A DNA stretch of 64,000 nucleotides from Bacillus carboniphilus (GTDB lineage Bacteria > Bacillota > Bacilli > Bacillales > JAIVKR01): NCBI RefSeq assembly GCF_020524035.2, contig NZ_CP129013.1:3162001-3226000 (forward strand). The letters are read 5' to 3'. How positions within the stretch are numbered: the first letter of the stretch is position 1; the number at the start of each line of letters is the position of its first letter. The translations under genes and the position numbers were made by a program. This document shows positions 9,213-19,007 of the stretch, piece after piece. The notes beneath the pieces were generated by a model. That model was given only the letters and a program-made list of their open reading frames with translations, searched no databases and had not been told where the DNA came from.

Positions 9213-9697
9213 AAATGGGAAAACCCGTGCGTCAAATTTATAAGGTCGTGGAGCGGACGATCGATCGAAATGGACAAATTTTATTAGTCCCTGAAATCGA
9301 GTTCGAAAGTTACTGGACTTCTTTGAATATCGAACCTGAACAGGTCATTCCTCTCTATCATGAACACGGAACATGCGAACAATTTCATAGTGAATTAAAG
9401 ACAGATTTGGATTTAGAGCGCTTTCCATCAGGAAAGTTTGCGACGAATGATTTAATCTTACACCTTGGCTGTTTTGTTTATAATCTGCTTCGAATCATTG
9501 GACAAGAAAGTTTAAAAGGAAGTGATGCCCCATTAAAAAAGAAGGTGTTTCGACGTCGAATAAAAACAGTCATTCAAAATCTAATTACCATTGCCTCTAA
9601 GATGGTTAGACATGCACGAAAAGTCTACTTAAAGTTTGGCAAAAATAGCCCTTGGTTCCATACGTTTAGAAGGATCTATTCGGTTTTCAGTACTTAG
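9213..9697 (+). pseudogene. IS1380-family transposase, C-terminal fragment
   Basis: The frame opens with GKPVRQIYKVVERTIDRNGQ and carries the family hallmark HEHGTCEQFHSELKTDLDLE (catalytic glutamate region of the DDE fold), then HLGCFVYNLLR and a basic C-terminus. The N-terminal two thirds, with the first catalytic aspartates, are missing. The IS right end should lie within the next hundred bases. The fragment truncates the minus-strand gene on its left. Confidence 0.8.
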
Positions 9698-9899
9698 GCG
9701 GTCTTCATCCACTAATTTAAATTAGAAAAAAGAAAACATAGAAAAACCTGTAAAAATCCGTTCTTTTTAGAGGTTTATTTAGCGTGCTTTTTTTCTCTAA
9801 ATAAGAGGTTTCCGTTTCCCTGTTTTAGGTCATGGAAAGCTTCATCATATCCAGGGTGTTCACTCTATTCAAAATACCATGATTGCGTGAACATCACTG

Positions 9900-10690
9900 C
9901 TAATACCATGGATTCAGGGAGTGTTTAAAACGCCTGAGATTGCCAACCATACGGGAACAGTTGCCTGCTTATATACGGGAAGCAAATGAACAACAAATCA
10001 CGTATGAAGAATTTCTCTTTCACCTTCTGTCTATTGAAGTAGCTGAAAGGGAAGTGAAAAAGAAAGAATTAGCAAGGAAAAAGGCACAGTTTCCCGTACA
10101 TAAAGACCTCCTCTCTTTTCGATTTGAGGAGGCACCTCATGTGCCAAAGAGACGAATCCTCGATATTTTTCAAGGAGAGTATATTCAGCAAAAAAACAAT
10201 GTCATTTTTATTGGAAGCTCTGGGACAGGGAAAACGCATTTATCCATAGCTTTAGGGGAGGAGGCAATTAATCAAGGCTATAAAGTCAAGTATTACACCG
10301 GCGCCGGCCTAGCCAATGAATGAATGGAGGCTCAAGATGAAAAACGACTTCTCCAGCTAGAAAAGCAGTGGCTAGCTGCGGATGTGGTGATCATTGATGA
10401 ACTAGGTTACATTCCTTACCACCAACGAGCAGCTGAACTGTTATTTCAATTTTTCTCTGCCCGTTATGAGAGAGGAAGCATGATTATCACCAGCAATCGT
10501 GAATTTGGACGCTGGGTGGAGGTTTTTCATGATGAGCAGATGACCACCGCCTTGTTGGATCGAGTGACTCATAAGGCTCACATCATCCCAATGAACGGAG
10601 ATAGTTATCGCCTCAAAGAAACGTATTCGAAGTAACAAGAGGGTGGTCAACTTTTACATGAGCGACATGGTCAACTTTTGGGTTGACATT
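9900..10690 (+). mobile_element. IS21 remnant (istB and right end)
   Basis: It contains the istB pseudogene and an IS21-like terminus with two copies of GGTCAACTTTT at 10643-10680. The element breaks into the IS4-type transposase on its right, cutting that gene's 3' end near 10691. The istA half is absent. Confidence 0.65.
9915..10635 (+). pseudogene. istB: IS21-family helper ATPase IstB, with in-frame stop
   Basis: IstB is the AAA+ ATPase that assists the IS21 transposase IstA. The frame reads LKRLRLPTIREQLPAYIREA, then Walker A GSSGTGKTHL and Walker B VVIIDELGYIP. One TGA (after LANE, 10321-10323) splits it, with the frame unchanged across it. No start is clear and no istA precedes it, so only a remnant of the element is present. 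The short direct repeats TGGTCAACTTTT after the gene are like IS21 ends. Confidence 0.85.
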
Positions 10691-11438
10691 AACAAAACGA
10701 ACCGTGTGCATCATCTTTGTCCCTGTTTGTTCACCGCCAAGATACACTTCAGCGTCTTGAAAAATGAGATTTTCGGGATCCGGCACTTGTTCATTTAATT
10801 ACTCGATTTTGGCGTTCTTCTTTAACCTTTTAATAAATCGAATGTCTTTAAAACAATAGTGATCAAGCTGTTTATAATCCATATACCCACGATTAAAAAG
10901 ATAAAGGCAATCAGGGTCTAATTCCACTAACGAATCCATCTTAGAACGATCAGAATGGTTCGCAGGAGATAACACGACCTCATCTGGAATGGTCATTTCT
11001 TTTGTCACAACGACTTTAAGATGCAGCTTAATACCGGCTTTTGTTTTTCGAAACGTGGCCCATGGATACTGAGATAGAGACATGGTCATCGTAGAAGAAT
11101 CGATCACATGTAAACGACTGATCTCTCGAATAATAGGCTTGTTTTTTAATCGAGAGTGAATTTTCATCAAAAGGTGGCGAAAAACCTTTTCAAATACAGA
11201 AGAAGGAATCGCTTTAAGCCTTCTGGATAATTGAGAAGTACTAATGGAATCAAGTTTGATCGTTTCCTGCAGTTGTTTCTCATCTTCTAAATAAAGAGAA
11301 ACATGGGTTAAACTTTCAATCTCTCGAATATGAGCAACAATGGAAATCTGAAATAAACAGTAGGTCGTCAGTTTCTTTATGTACTTATCTAAATTGTGAA
11401 CGTTGGTTATTTTTTTGTCTCTTCACCATTTTCTGTGG
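10691..11438 (-). pseudogene. IS4-type transposase, middle and C-terminal part
   Basis: Read on the minus strand: DKYIKKLTTYCLFQIS, the first catalytic region HVIDSSTMTMSLSQYPW, then KAGIKLHLKVVV, DCLYLFNRGYMDYKQLDHYC, RFIKRLKKNAKIE, stop, LNEQVPDPENLIFQDAEVYL. There is an in-frame TAA after KIE and a one-base loss in a T7 run (11411-11417) near the 5' end. The IS21 remnant removed the 3' end. The missing N-terminus is on the far side of the ISL3 element (12877-12972). Confidence 0.8.
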
Positions 11439-11496
11439 TTTACACTCAATCCAGGCAGTAAGTTAGCGGGAGTGCGTAGCCGACCAGGGAAGGTTC

Positions 11497-11596
11497 TTCA
11501 TCAGCTTACAGACCACTAAGTTGGTAGATAAGGAGCAGTCAAGTGCTTTCCTTGACGGGGCCGATTCTACCAACTATCCTGTCTGTTGCTGATGAA
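11497..11596. repeat. Large imperfect stem-loop at the 3' end of the ISL3 transposase
   Basis: Nested complementary arms: TTCATCAGC/GCTGATGAA outside and GTTGGTAGA/TCTACCAAC inside, about 100 bases in all. It directly follows the transposase stop and may end its transcript or block read-through from outside. Confidence 0.65.
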
Positions 11597-11603
11597 TGAA
11601 GTG

Positions 11604-12797
11604 TTAAGCCGCCTTTTCCTTATAGAGTTCCCCTGTGCACTCCAGAAATACACGAAGTCTAAATCGTTCTAATTTTCGGTATCCATAGGCTCGTCGTTTA
11701 ATATTTTTGATCTTATGATTCGTTCCTTCTGTTCGTCCATTCGTATAAGGAGAAAGGAAGTATTGAAGGATTTCTGCCTTCCAATTCTTAAGGGTCGTTG
11801 CTACTTTATGAAACGAAGGTAAGGGACTTGCACGAGCGTATTCAATCCATTCTTCTAAAAGGTCTAATGCCACATCATAATCGCTGGTTTGATAGAATTC
11901 CCGAAACGTTTCTTTCATGTAGTAGGCAAGAGCTAAACCAGGATATTCTTCAACCATCCATTCTAACCCTGCTTGTTGTTTTTCAGACAGCTTTTCATTT
12001 CCTTTGAGTAGTGTGTACCTTTCTTTTTTCAACTGTGGATACTGCTTTCTTACTTGATCTAATGCTTGGATGACTTTTTGAACCACATGGTATTTATCTA
12101 CCACAATCGTAGCCATAGGAAATGCGCTTTTGATGGCTTTATGAAAAGGGTCCCACATATCAACGACCACCGTTTTAACAGCATCAGGAGAAGCGATTTT
12201 AAGATCAAATAACTGTTTAGTCGACTCCGTTGTTCTTTCATGGATCATTCCTAAAATGCAGCCTTTTTTCATATCCATTAGCACCGTTTCATAGGTATGT
12301 CCTTTCTTCACAGATACTTCATCTAAGCTTATGACAAGGTCTTCGGTATCTCTTTCCCTGTCAATCTGTTTTTGGTGCTCCATCTCCTTTTCTTTGGCTA
12401 CAGAGTAGAAAATACGTTCTAAGGTGCTATAGGGAATCTGGTGTTTTTGACTAACATATTGAATGGTGGTATCCAAGTACATCTGGTAAAGGTATTCTCG
12501 TAATCGAATGGTTTGATGACAACCTTGGTAAACCGATTCATACGTTTCTGAAAAGACTTCTAGGCAGTTGTGACAACGATATCTCTTCACCTTTATAAAC
12601 AAGTACAAGGACTTGTTTAACATCGTTAAATCCCTGACTTTCCTTGTCCGCCTGTCATGTACAGTGGACGTCATAAACCCACAGAATGGACATCGTTCTC
12701 CTGTCGTATTCTTTTCAACTTTCGCTATGATGATATGATCCTGTTCTTCATGATTAAGAACTTTAAATTCTGGTAAACCTAGTGATAGGGAAAGCAT
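11604..12797 (-). CDS. ISL3-family transposase
   Basis: A complete 397-residue DDE transposase. The N-terminal zinc-binding part has CPFCG (residues 36-40) and later CHNC, followed by a helix-turn-helix region. The catalytic core reads VISLDEVSVKKG (first Asp), VVVDMWDPFHKAI (second Asp), VVDKYHVVQKV and, near the end, the glutamate of NGRTEGTNHKIKNIKRRAYG. A GGAGGA site precedes the ATG at 12797. No lesion is seen, so the element may be active and could have mobilised recently. Confidence 0.92.
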   Translation of the reverse strand: MLSLSLGLPEFKVLNHEEQDHIIIAKVEKNTTGERCPFCGFMTSTVHDRRTRKVRDLTMLNKSLYLFIKVKRYRCHNCLEVFSETYESVYQGCHQTIRLREYLYQMYLDTTIQYVSQKHQIPYSTLERIFYSVAKEKEMEHQKQIDRERDTEDLVISLDEVSVKKGHTYETVLMDMKKGCILGMIHERTTESTKQLFDLKIASPDAVKTVVVDMWDPFHKAIKSAFPMATIVVDKYHVVQKVIQALDQVRKQYPQLKKERYTLLKGNEKLSEKQQAGLEWMVEEYPGLALAYYMKETFREFYQTSDYDVALDLLEEWIEYARASPLPSFHKVATTLKNWKAEILQYFLSPYTNGRTEGTNHKIKNIKRRAYGYRKLERFRLRVFLECTGELYKEKAA

Positions 12798-12876
12798 TTA
12801 TGAGTCCTCCTAATGTTTTAGTTAGCACTAACATTATTGCCAGGATTCCGTAAATGCTTTCCTTTTTATTTGTAAA

Positions 12877-12972
12877 TCACACAATTTGGTGATGAATCAT
12901 TTTTTTAAACGTATCTTCATCTAAAAATTCTAGTAGTTTATTTAAAGTAGGATGTGTGCTACAATTGTCCAT
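12877..12972 (-). pseudogene. IS4-type transposase, N-terminal part
   Basis: ATG at 12972, with an AAAGGAAAC site, reads MDNCSTHPTLNKLLEFLDED then TFKKMIHHQ before the ISL3 insertion. The protein continues beyond that element at 11438 with DKYIKKLT. The sequence from 12973 to about 13030 probably holds the end of the IS4 element. Confidence 0.75.
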
Positions 12973-13119
12973 GCTTGTTTCCTTTATAGTTTGGATTTGG
13001 ACATGTGCTACTTGTTCTCCAAATTATAAAGGATTTTTTTATACCTAAAAAGACTTGTATTTTCCATAATTTTAATAATATTTAAGTTTTTTCATTCAAT
13101 AAAGGTATTGACATTTTGA

Positions 13120-13434
13120 AAAATAGTTAATGCAAAGCTAATGATATTAGATGAAGATTTTGTAGCTCCTGAATATTTGCTTTATTTTTTTAAAGGGTAT
13201 CAAAAAAAGGTACTTGCCCAAGTTAGATCTGTTACTGCGGACAACTTGGACTTTAAATCAATAGTGAATATCGATGTCCCAATTCCACCACTGGAAGAAC
13301 AATATAGCTTTATTCAAAGATTAAATTCTATAAATAATCTAATGGAACAAAACAAACAACAATTATCAAATAAGGAAATATTATTTGAATCTCTTATGCA
13401 AAGGGCATTCAAAGGGGAACTATTTAACGATTAA
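13120..13434 (+). pseudogene. hsdS: Type I restriction specificity subunit HsdS, C-terminal fragment
   Basis: HsdS chooses the DNA target for the HsdM/HsdR complex. Only the end of the second recognition domain remains: NAKLMILDEDFVAPEYLLYF, then VNIDVPIPPLEEQ (conserved region), a long helix (FIQRLNSINNLMEQNKQQL) and the family's closing SLMQRAFKGEL. The IS nest upstream removed the rest of hsdS and all of hsdM. A 29-base gap separates it from the next gene. The fragment cannot form a working specificity subunit. Confidence 0.85.
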
Positions 13435-13478
13435 TTGTTCTAACAATTGTAGTAGACGACACATTGGGAGGGATCGGT

Positions 13479-14063
13479 TTGTTAAGGAATTTTGAGTTTT
13501 TAAAAGAAAAAGATGAATTTAGTAGTTTTGCAAAAGCTTGCTTGGAGGTAGAAGAAGGCCTTCAAGTAAGTCCAGCAACTTGTGCAATTACAACGAGACG
13601 TGCATTGGAGCTTGCGGTGAAATGGTTATATTCTTCTGATAGCGAGCTTAAATTACCTTATCAAAACAATCTATCAAGTTTGATTCACGAGCGAACGTTT
13701 TTAGCTATTATTGATGAAGATCTATTTCCGTTAATGAAATACATTATCAAGTTAGGCAATGTGGCGGTTCATACCAATGCCGTTATTTCTAGAAATGAAG
13801 CAGTTCTGGCGTTACACAGTCTTCATCAATTCATCGATTGGTTAGATTATTGTTATTCAGAACATTACTCCGAGTCAGAATTTAGAGAGGATATTCTTTT
13901 AACTGGAGAGGAACCAAGAAAAAGACCAGAAGAATATCAAGAGTTGTATGAACAGCTTAGTTCTAAGGACCGTAAGTTAGAAGATCTTATGAAAGAAAAT
14001 GCTCAACTTCGTAAGGAAGGAACAGCTAAACGGATTGAGAAAACGGAAAATTATGATATTTAA
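13479..14063 (+). CDS. DUF4145 protein of a type I restriction locus
   Basis: DUF4145 domains are small helical modules commonly encoded with, or fused to, type I restriction enzymes. Residues 1-135 hold it: RNFEFL, the ITTRRALELAVKWLY helix, LSSLIHERTF and a KYIIKLGNVAVHTN loop. A coiled coil follows (YEQLSSKDRKLEDLMKENAQ). TTG at 13479 is chosen because GGGAGG ends seven bases before it; an earlier TTG overlaps that site. Its stop is adjacent to the hsdR GTG start, so the two are translationally coupled. Confidence 0.8.
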   Translation: MLRNFEFLKEKDEFSSFAKACLEVEEGLQVSPATCAITTRRALELAVKWLYSSDSELKLPYQNNLSSLIHERTFLAIIDEDLFPLMKYIIKLGNVAVHTNAVISRNEAVLALHSLHQFIDWLDYCYSEHYSESEFREDILLTGEEPRKRPEEYQELYEQLSSKDRKLEDLMKENAQLRKEGTAKRIEKTENYDI

Positions 14064-16823
14064 GTGGATGAATTAAATGAGTTCAATACACGGAAGATTT
14101 ATATTGATTTAGAACTAAAATTAGCAGGCTGGCAATTTGGAAAAGACGTTATTGAAGAGTATGACATTACAGGGATGCCTAATAAAACAGGTACTGGTCA
14201 AATTGATTATGTTTTACTTGGTGATAACGGAAAACCGATTGCCGTCGTTGAAGCTAAAAGAACTTCTTATGATGCGAGTAAGGGGAAACAACAAGCGAAA
14301 CTATATGCCGACTGTGTGGAACAAATGAACGGACAACGACCAGTCATTTTTTATACAAATGGATTCGAATATCGTTTATGGGATGACAAAATGTATCCTG
14401 ATCGAAAAGTTTCAGGTTTTTATACAAAGGCTGACCTTCAACTATTAATTGATAGACGGACAATTAAGAGAGAATTAAAAGAAGTTGAGATAAAAGAACA
14501 AATATCAAATCGTTATTATCAAAAAGAAGCGATTTTATCTGTCTGTGAAGCTCTTGAAGACAAACAAAGAAAGACTCTTTTAGTAATGGCGACGGGAAGT
14601 GGAAAAACGAGAACCGCTGTTTCAATTGTTGATGTACTTGTGAGACACAACTGGGTGAAAAATGTATTATTTTTAGCAGATCGAAAGGCACTTGTTTCTC
14701 AAGCAAAGAAGAATTTCAACAATTTATTGCCGAATATGACGCTATGTAACTTGTTAGATAATCAAGACAACCCTGAATTAAGTAGAATGGTTTTCTCTAC
14801 TTATCCAACAATGATGAATGCGATTGATGATACAAAACGGAAAGATGGGAATAAGTTATTTACAGTTGGTCATTTCGATTTAATTATTGTTGACGAAAGT
14901 CATCGCAGTATTTATAAAAAATATCGAGCTATTTTTGAGTATTTTGATGGTATATTACTAGGTTTAACGGCGACACCTAAGGATGAAATTGATAAAAATA
15001 CATATGATATTTTCGGTTTGGAGACGGGTAATCCAACTTACGCCTATGAACTTGAAAAGGCCGTAAAAGATGGTTATTTAGTTGAGTATCGTACAATTGA
15101 ATCGACTTCAAAAATATTAGATGATGGAATTCGTTATGATGAACTTTCTGATGAAGAGAAGGAACAGTATGAAGATACATTTGCTGAAGAAGAAGGCGAT
15201 GAAATCACAAGTGGAGCAGTCAATGAATGGCTCTTTAATGACAATACAATTGATCAAGTATTAAATGAACTGATGGACAAAGGAATTAAGGTTGAAGGTG
15301 GAGACAAACTCGGGAAAACGATCATTTTTGCTAATAACACTCCACACGCCAAGCGAATTGTGGAACGTTTTAACCATTTGTATCCTCACTATAATGGAGC
15401 ATTTGCTAGTCAAATTGATTATAGCACCGATTATGTAGATACGTTGATTGATGATTTTTCAACTAAGGAAAAGTTTCCTCAAATTGCGGTTTCAGTTGAT
15501 ATGTTAGATACAGGTGTTGATATACCTGAAGTTGTTAATCTAGTATTTTTCAAAAAAGTCCGCTCAAAATCAAAGTTTTGGCAGATGATTGGACGTGGTA
15601 CACGACTTTGTCCTAATCTGTTTGGAATAGGAACGGAAAAAGAATACTTCTTAATATTTGATTACTTACGAAACTTTGAGTTCTTCCGTGAGAATCAAAA
15701 AGGAATTGAAGCGAAGGCAACAGTAGGTTTAACAGAGCGAATCTTTAATTTGAAGGTGGAAATTATTAAAGAGCTACAATCGCTAGATTTCCAAGAAGAA
15801 ACCTATATGAAACATCGAAAAGAGATTGTAGAAAATGTGTTGAAAGAAATATATCAGTTGAATGAAGAAAATTTCCAAGTGAGAATGCATCTAAAGTATG
15901 TCCATAAATATAAAAACCGTGACAACTGGCAAGCTTTGACCGTTTTAAAGGTGAGTGAGATACAAGAACATATTTCCCCGTTAATCCTATCTATTAATGA
16001 TGATGAACTGGCGAAACGATTTGATAGTGTGATGTACTCTATCGAGTTAGCAAAATTAACGGCAAAAAATGCTACAAAACCAATCAATAATGTTGCCAAA
16101 ACAGCTGAGGAGCTGTCTAAGTTAAGTACGATCCCCCAAATAAATGCTAGTAAAGAGCTTTTGCAAAGAGTTCAAACGGATGGATTTTGGGAAGAAGCAA
16201 CGATATTTGATCTTGAGGAAGTTCGTGAAATAATCCGCGAACTTGTGAAGTTCCTAGAGAAGGAGAAACAAAAAAACTACTATACAAATTTCACGGATAA
16301 CTTTTCGCAAATCGGAAAAGAAGAACCAGCGTTCTTTGTATCCAACAACTTAAAAAACTATAGAAAAAAAGTGAATCACTATTTAAAAGAGCATCAAGAT
16401 CAGACTGCTATTTATAAGCTACGTCATAACATAGCATTAACGAAACAAGATGTTGAAACATTAGAAAAAATACTGTGGGAAGAGTTAGGGACACAAGATG
16501 ACTATAAAAAAGAGTTTGGTGATACACCAATTACAAAACTAGTTAGAAAAATTGTTGGACTTGATCAGCAAGCAGCGAACGAAGCATTCTCCCAGTTTCT
16601 TAACGAAGAGAAACTGAATGTCCATCAATTACGATTCGTCAAAATGATTATCGACTACGTTGTGGCAAACGGGACACTCGAAAAGAAAGTTTTGCAAGAA
16701 GACCCATTCCGTTCGTTAGGGAGCGTGACAGAATTATTCCGTGACAACATCGAAAACGTTCGAGGTATAATACAAGTTATTGATTCGATTAATCGAAATA
16801 CAGAAGTCTTTAAAGGGGCATAG
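14064..16823 (+). CDS. hsdR: Type I restriction enzyme, HsdR subunit
   Basis: Motor and nuclease subunit of a type I restriction complex; it needs HsdM and HsdS to bind DNA. The 919-residue protein is intact. Its nuclease domain has D48 and E63-A-K65 (GQIDYV...VVEAKR). The helicase has Walker A MATGSGKT (175-182), DESH (277-280), GLTATP (300-305), a motif VI QMIGRGTRLCP, and a long helical C-terminus. GTG directly follows the DUF4145 stop. With hsdM absent and hsdS reduced to a stub, it is an orphan: no restriction is expected unless a complementing M/S pair exists elsewhere. No decay is visible, which suggests recent loss or another use. Confidence 0.95.
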   Translation: MDELNEFNTRKIYIDLELKLAGWQFGKDVIEEYDITGMPNKTGTGQIDYVLLGDNGKPIAVVEAKRTSYDASKGKQQAKLYADCVEQMNGQRPVIFYTNGFEYRLWDDKMYPDRKVSGFYTKADLQLLIDRRTIKRELKEVEIKEQISNRYYQKEAILSVCEALEDKQRKTLLVMATGSGKTRTAVSIVDVLVRHNWVKNVLFLADRKALVSQAKKNFNNLLPNMTLCNLLDNQDNPELSRMVFSTYPTMMNAIDDTKRKDGNKLFTVGHFDLIIVDESHRSIYKKYRAIFEYFDGILLGLTATPKDEIDKNTYDIFGLETGNPTYAYELEKAVKDGYLVEYRTIESTSKILDDGIRYDELSDEEKEQYEDTFAEEEGDEITSGAVNEWLFNDNTIDQVLNELMDKGIKVEGGDKLGKTIIFANNTPHAKRIVERFNHLYPHYNGAFASQIDYSTDYVDTLIDDFSTKEKFPQIAVSVDMLDTGVDIPEVVNLVFFKKVRSKSKFWQMIGRGTRLCPNLFGIGTEKEYFLIFDYLRNFEFFRENQKGIEAKATVGLTERIFNLKVEIIKELQSLDFQEETYMKHRKEIVENVLKEIYQLNEENFQVRMHLKYVHKYKNRDNWQALTVLKVSEIQEHISPLILSINDDELAKRFDSVMYSIELAKLTAKNATKPINNVAKTAEELSKLSTIPQINASKELLQRVQTDGFWEEATIFDLEEVREIIRELVKFLEKEKQKNYYTNFTDNFSQIGKEEPAFFVSNNLKNYRKKVNHYLKEHQDQTAIYKLRHNIALTKQDVETLEKILWEELGTQDDYKKEFGDTPITKLVRKIVGLDQQAANEAFSQFLNEEKLNVHQLRFVKMIIDYVVANGTLEKKVLQEDPFRSLGSVTELFRDNIENVRGIIQVIDSINRNTEVFKGA

Positions 16824-16906
16824 TTTTTTCTAGAACATTGTAAAAGGGGACAATAATTATTGTTACCCCTTTAAATTTATCAGCTACTAATCAACAGAGG
16901 TGTAGA

Positions 16907-17350
16907 ATGGACATAGTAGATAAACTCAGAAACAAGAACATTAGGGTGAAAGAAATCCCAAAATGGGGAACGTATTTACGTCAGGAATGGGAAAATAATT
17001 TCGCCAGTCATCTTAGTAATAAGGAGAAAGAAGAAATATATTTATATGACCATAGCGGTTTTTGTGGCTACCTGTGGCATCTTTTTAGTTATGAAAAGAA
17101 GGAATGTCTCCAAGGTATAGAAGCTGAAAGTGCTTTTAACAATGAGATGAAAAATAAATGCTATGTCTTCTTCCAGCACTCAGATTACGCATTACTTCTT
17201 GAAAATGCCTCAAGGTTTAACACTGATGACTTAAGAAATGAAACAGGATTAGATGTGTATGTTGTGGACAATCATTTTCGTTGGACCTTTGTAAAAACAC
17301 ACGAAATCGATTTTTGCGGCCCTTATTTTAGCCGAAAAGGAAGGTTGTAG
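16907..17350 (+). CDS. DUF4275 family protein
   Basis: Family features seen: KEIPKWGTYLRQEWENNFAS, IYLYDHSGFCGYLWHLFSYE, CYVFFQHSDYALLLENAS, the DVYVVDNHFRWTFVKTHE strand and the closing CGPYFSR. The role is unknown; these are small cytoplasmic proteins found in many Bacillus genomes. AGAGGTG precedes the ATG at a suitable distance. The length of 147 residues and the intact pattern suggest a functional gene. It lies downstream of the restriction locus but is separated by about 80 bases and may have its own promoter. Confidence 0.85.
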   Translation: MDIVDKLRNKNIRVKEIPKWGTYLRQEWENNFASHLSNKEKEEIYLYDHSGFCGYLWHLFSYEKKECLQGIEAESAFNNEMKNKCYVFFQHSDYALLLENASRFNTDDLRNETGLDVYVVDNHFRWTFVKTHEIDFCGPYFSRKGRL

Positions 17351-17542
17351 GTCTATTTTTATTAATTGATAGGACAGATTCAGATAATCCAATCGTCAAA
17401 AGCAAAAGCACAGATGTATTGTTTTTTTATTAGTGTTTTTTTCACACGATGCTCGAATGATAATATAATTTATCATACTTTTAGTTAGAAAAATTGATGG
17501 TTATTTGCTTATGTTAATTAGATGTCAATGGAGGAGAAAGGG

Positions 17543-18172
17543 ATGTCTTGGTGCTTAGATGATGTATATACTTTGAACAAACAATCGCCTTATACGTTTT
17601 ATATTCCTAGTCCTGAGGTGCTAGATAGGTTGAAAGTTGGAGATAGGGTAAGGTTAATCTTTGTAAATGAAGAAGTAGATGATGATGGATTCAGAGGAGA
17701 GAGAATGTGGGTTGAAATTACCCAACTAAATGGAACTAGTTTCAAAGGTATATTGAACAATGAGCCTTATCGTTTATCACTAGAAGTTGGAGACGAGATT
17801 TCATTTAAAAGGGAAAATATTTGCGATACAGATACTATAGATCCTCATTTGTCTGAATGGGACTTTTATTTTGATACACTAGTAACAGTGAGTGAAGATG
17901 TATTTGAAAAAGAAGAATTCAATTTTATGTTAAGGGATGAACCCAAGGGTGAGGGGGATGCTGGTTGGTCAATTTTAAGTGGATATGAAGATGACGACTT
18001 TCTTAATGATCTCGAAAACTTTCAAATTGTTTCTATTGGGGTAATCTTGAATATTGATGATTCCATTCTAAATATAATCAAAGAACCTCCTCTATGTGCT
18101 TATGAAAGAGATGAAAATGGTGAGTTTTATAAAATAGAGGACTATGATTGGGAAGGCTATTTTAGTGGGTAA
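17543..18172 (+). CDS. DUF2185/Imm33-like immunity protein
   Basis: The C-terminal part (DEPKGEGDAGWSILSGYEDD, then ENFQIVSIGVILNIDDSI and AYERDENGEFYKI) matches the Imm33/DUF2185 immunity family. The N-terminal part (WCLDDVYTLNKQSPYTFYIP, RVRLIF, RMWVEITQLNGTSFKGIL) looks like the DUF2314-type strand-rich module that often accompanies it. Imm33 proteins are thought to neutralise toxins of contact-dependent systems. ATG at 17543 is chosen because GGAGGA ends about seven bases before it. About 209 residues, no signal peptide, intact. No cognate toxin is nearby, so it is an orphan immunity gene. Confidence 0.75.
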   Translation: MSWCLDDVYTLNKQSPYTFYIPSPEVLDRLKVGDRVRLIFVNEEVDDDGFRGERMWVEITQLNGTSFKGILNNEPYRLSLEVGDEISFKRENICDTDTIDPHLSEWDFYFDTLVTVSEDVFEKEEFNFMLRDEPKGEGDAGWSILSGYEDDDFLNDLENFQIVSIGVILNIDDSILNIIKEPPLCAYERDENGEFYKIEDYDWEGYFSG

Positions 18173-18266
18173 GTGAAATATCAAAAATTGATTTTGAAGT
18201 AGTCTATCTATATACGTGATGGTGGTTTCTTATTGGGGATATTTTGAAACGCATAGGAGGTCCAGC

Positions 18267-18788
18267 TTGAAGAAAAAATTAGAGAAAAGATTTTCTTACT
18301 TATACACAGGGGAATTTATTTCCTTCGTTCTTTTTATTGTGGTTAGTTATCCGTTGAATTATTTATTTATGATGCGCGACCAACAATTGTACTCGCTCTA
18401 TTCATTTTGGCTAGCATTTATCCTTTTAGAGTTTCTTCTACTACAAGGAACGATTTATTGGTATTCAAAGCTTAAGAGATTAAGAGAGGAAAAGAACCCA
18501 ATCACACCTGGGAAGGTTGTACGATTATTACATCGATTAAAAAAGGTGAATGTGGTTATTATTATTTTTACAATACTTGCATTTTTAGTGGATTTGATTA
18601 TTTGGTATCCTTCCTTGCCGTTAGTAGGGCTAGCTGTTGCTCTCTTCGTTTATATATTCGCCATTTTAGAATTCATTAACTACTTTTACATTCAACTCTC
18701 ATACGACAATATTTCCGATATCAAGTACTTGTTCAAAAATAAAAAGTTAAAGAAATCCTGTATGTCTAAAGATTTCAAACGTGTTTAA
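18267..18788 (+). CDS. Four-helix membrane protein of unknown function
   Basis: TTG at 18267 is preceded by AGGAGGT with five bases between, which decides the start. The product of about 173 residues has four predicted membrane segments: FISFVLFIVVSYPLNYLFMM, SFWLAFILLEFLLLQGTIYW, VNVVIIIFTILAFLVDLIIW and LVGLAVALFVYIFAILEFIN, with basic loops between. The C-terminus is rich in lysine (FKNKKLKKSC). Family not recognised. It stands alone, with about 220 bases of unassigned sequence before the next IS. Confidence 0.7.
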   Translation: MKKKLEKRFSYLYTGEFISFVLFIVVSYPLNYLFMMRDQQLYSLYSFWLAFILLEFLLLQGTIYWYSKLKRLREEKNPITPGKVVRLLHRLKKVNVVIIIFTILAFLVDLIIWYPSLPLVGLAVALFVYIFAILEFINYFYIQLSYDNISDIKYLFKNKKLKKSCMSKDFKRV

Positions 18789-19007
18789 TAGTTCCTCTAT
18801 TCGTAAATATTAAAACATAGTATAAATGCTACTCTAAGAATGTACAAAAATGATTGTTTAAAAACACAGTCCTAGCATAGTTCCACCCCTTTTATGTAAG
18901 GCTATTACGTCCGCTTCTCCATGTAAAACGCACGTTTCTAACTGGAAAAAAGCGTACTAAATAATATAGCGATAATTGTATCATTTTATTTATCATTCAC
19001 AAGAGGA

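Larger units (their letters stand above)
11439..12864 (-). mobile_element. ISL3-family insertion sequence, apparently intact
   Basis: Imperfect terminal repeats are visible: left TTTACACTCAATCCAGGCA, right (reverse complement) TTTACGGAATCCTGGCA. Between them is one full-length transposase gene and a large stem-loop. The element splits an IS4-type transposase gene whose two parts flank it exactly, so it arrived after that IS. It is the only IS in the window with an unbroken transposase. Confidence 0.85.

Noticed and set aside
15854-16099. Minus-strand open frames inside hsdR
   Set aside because: They are shadows of the hsdR coding frame with no start signals.
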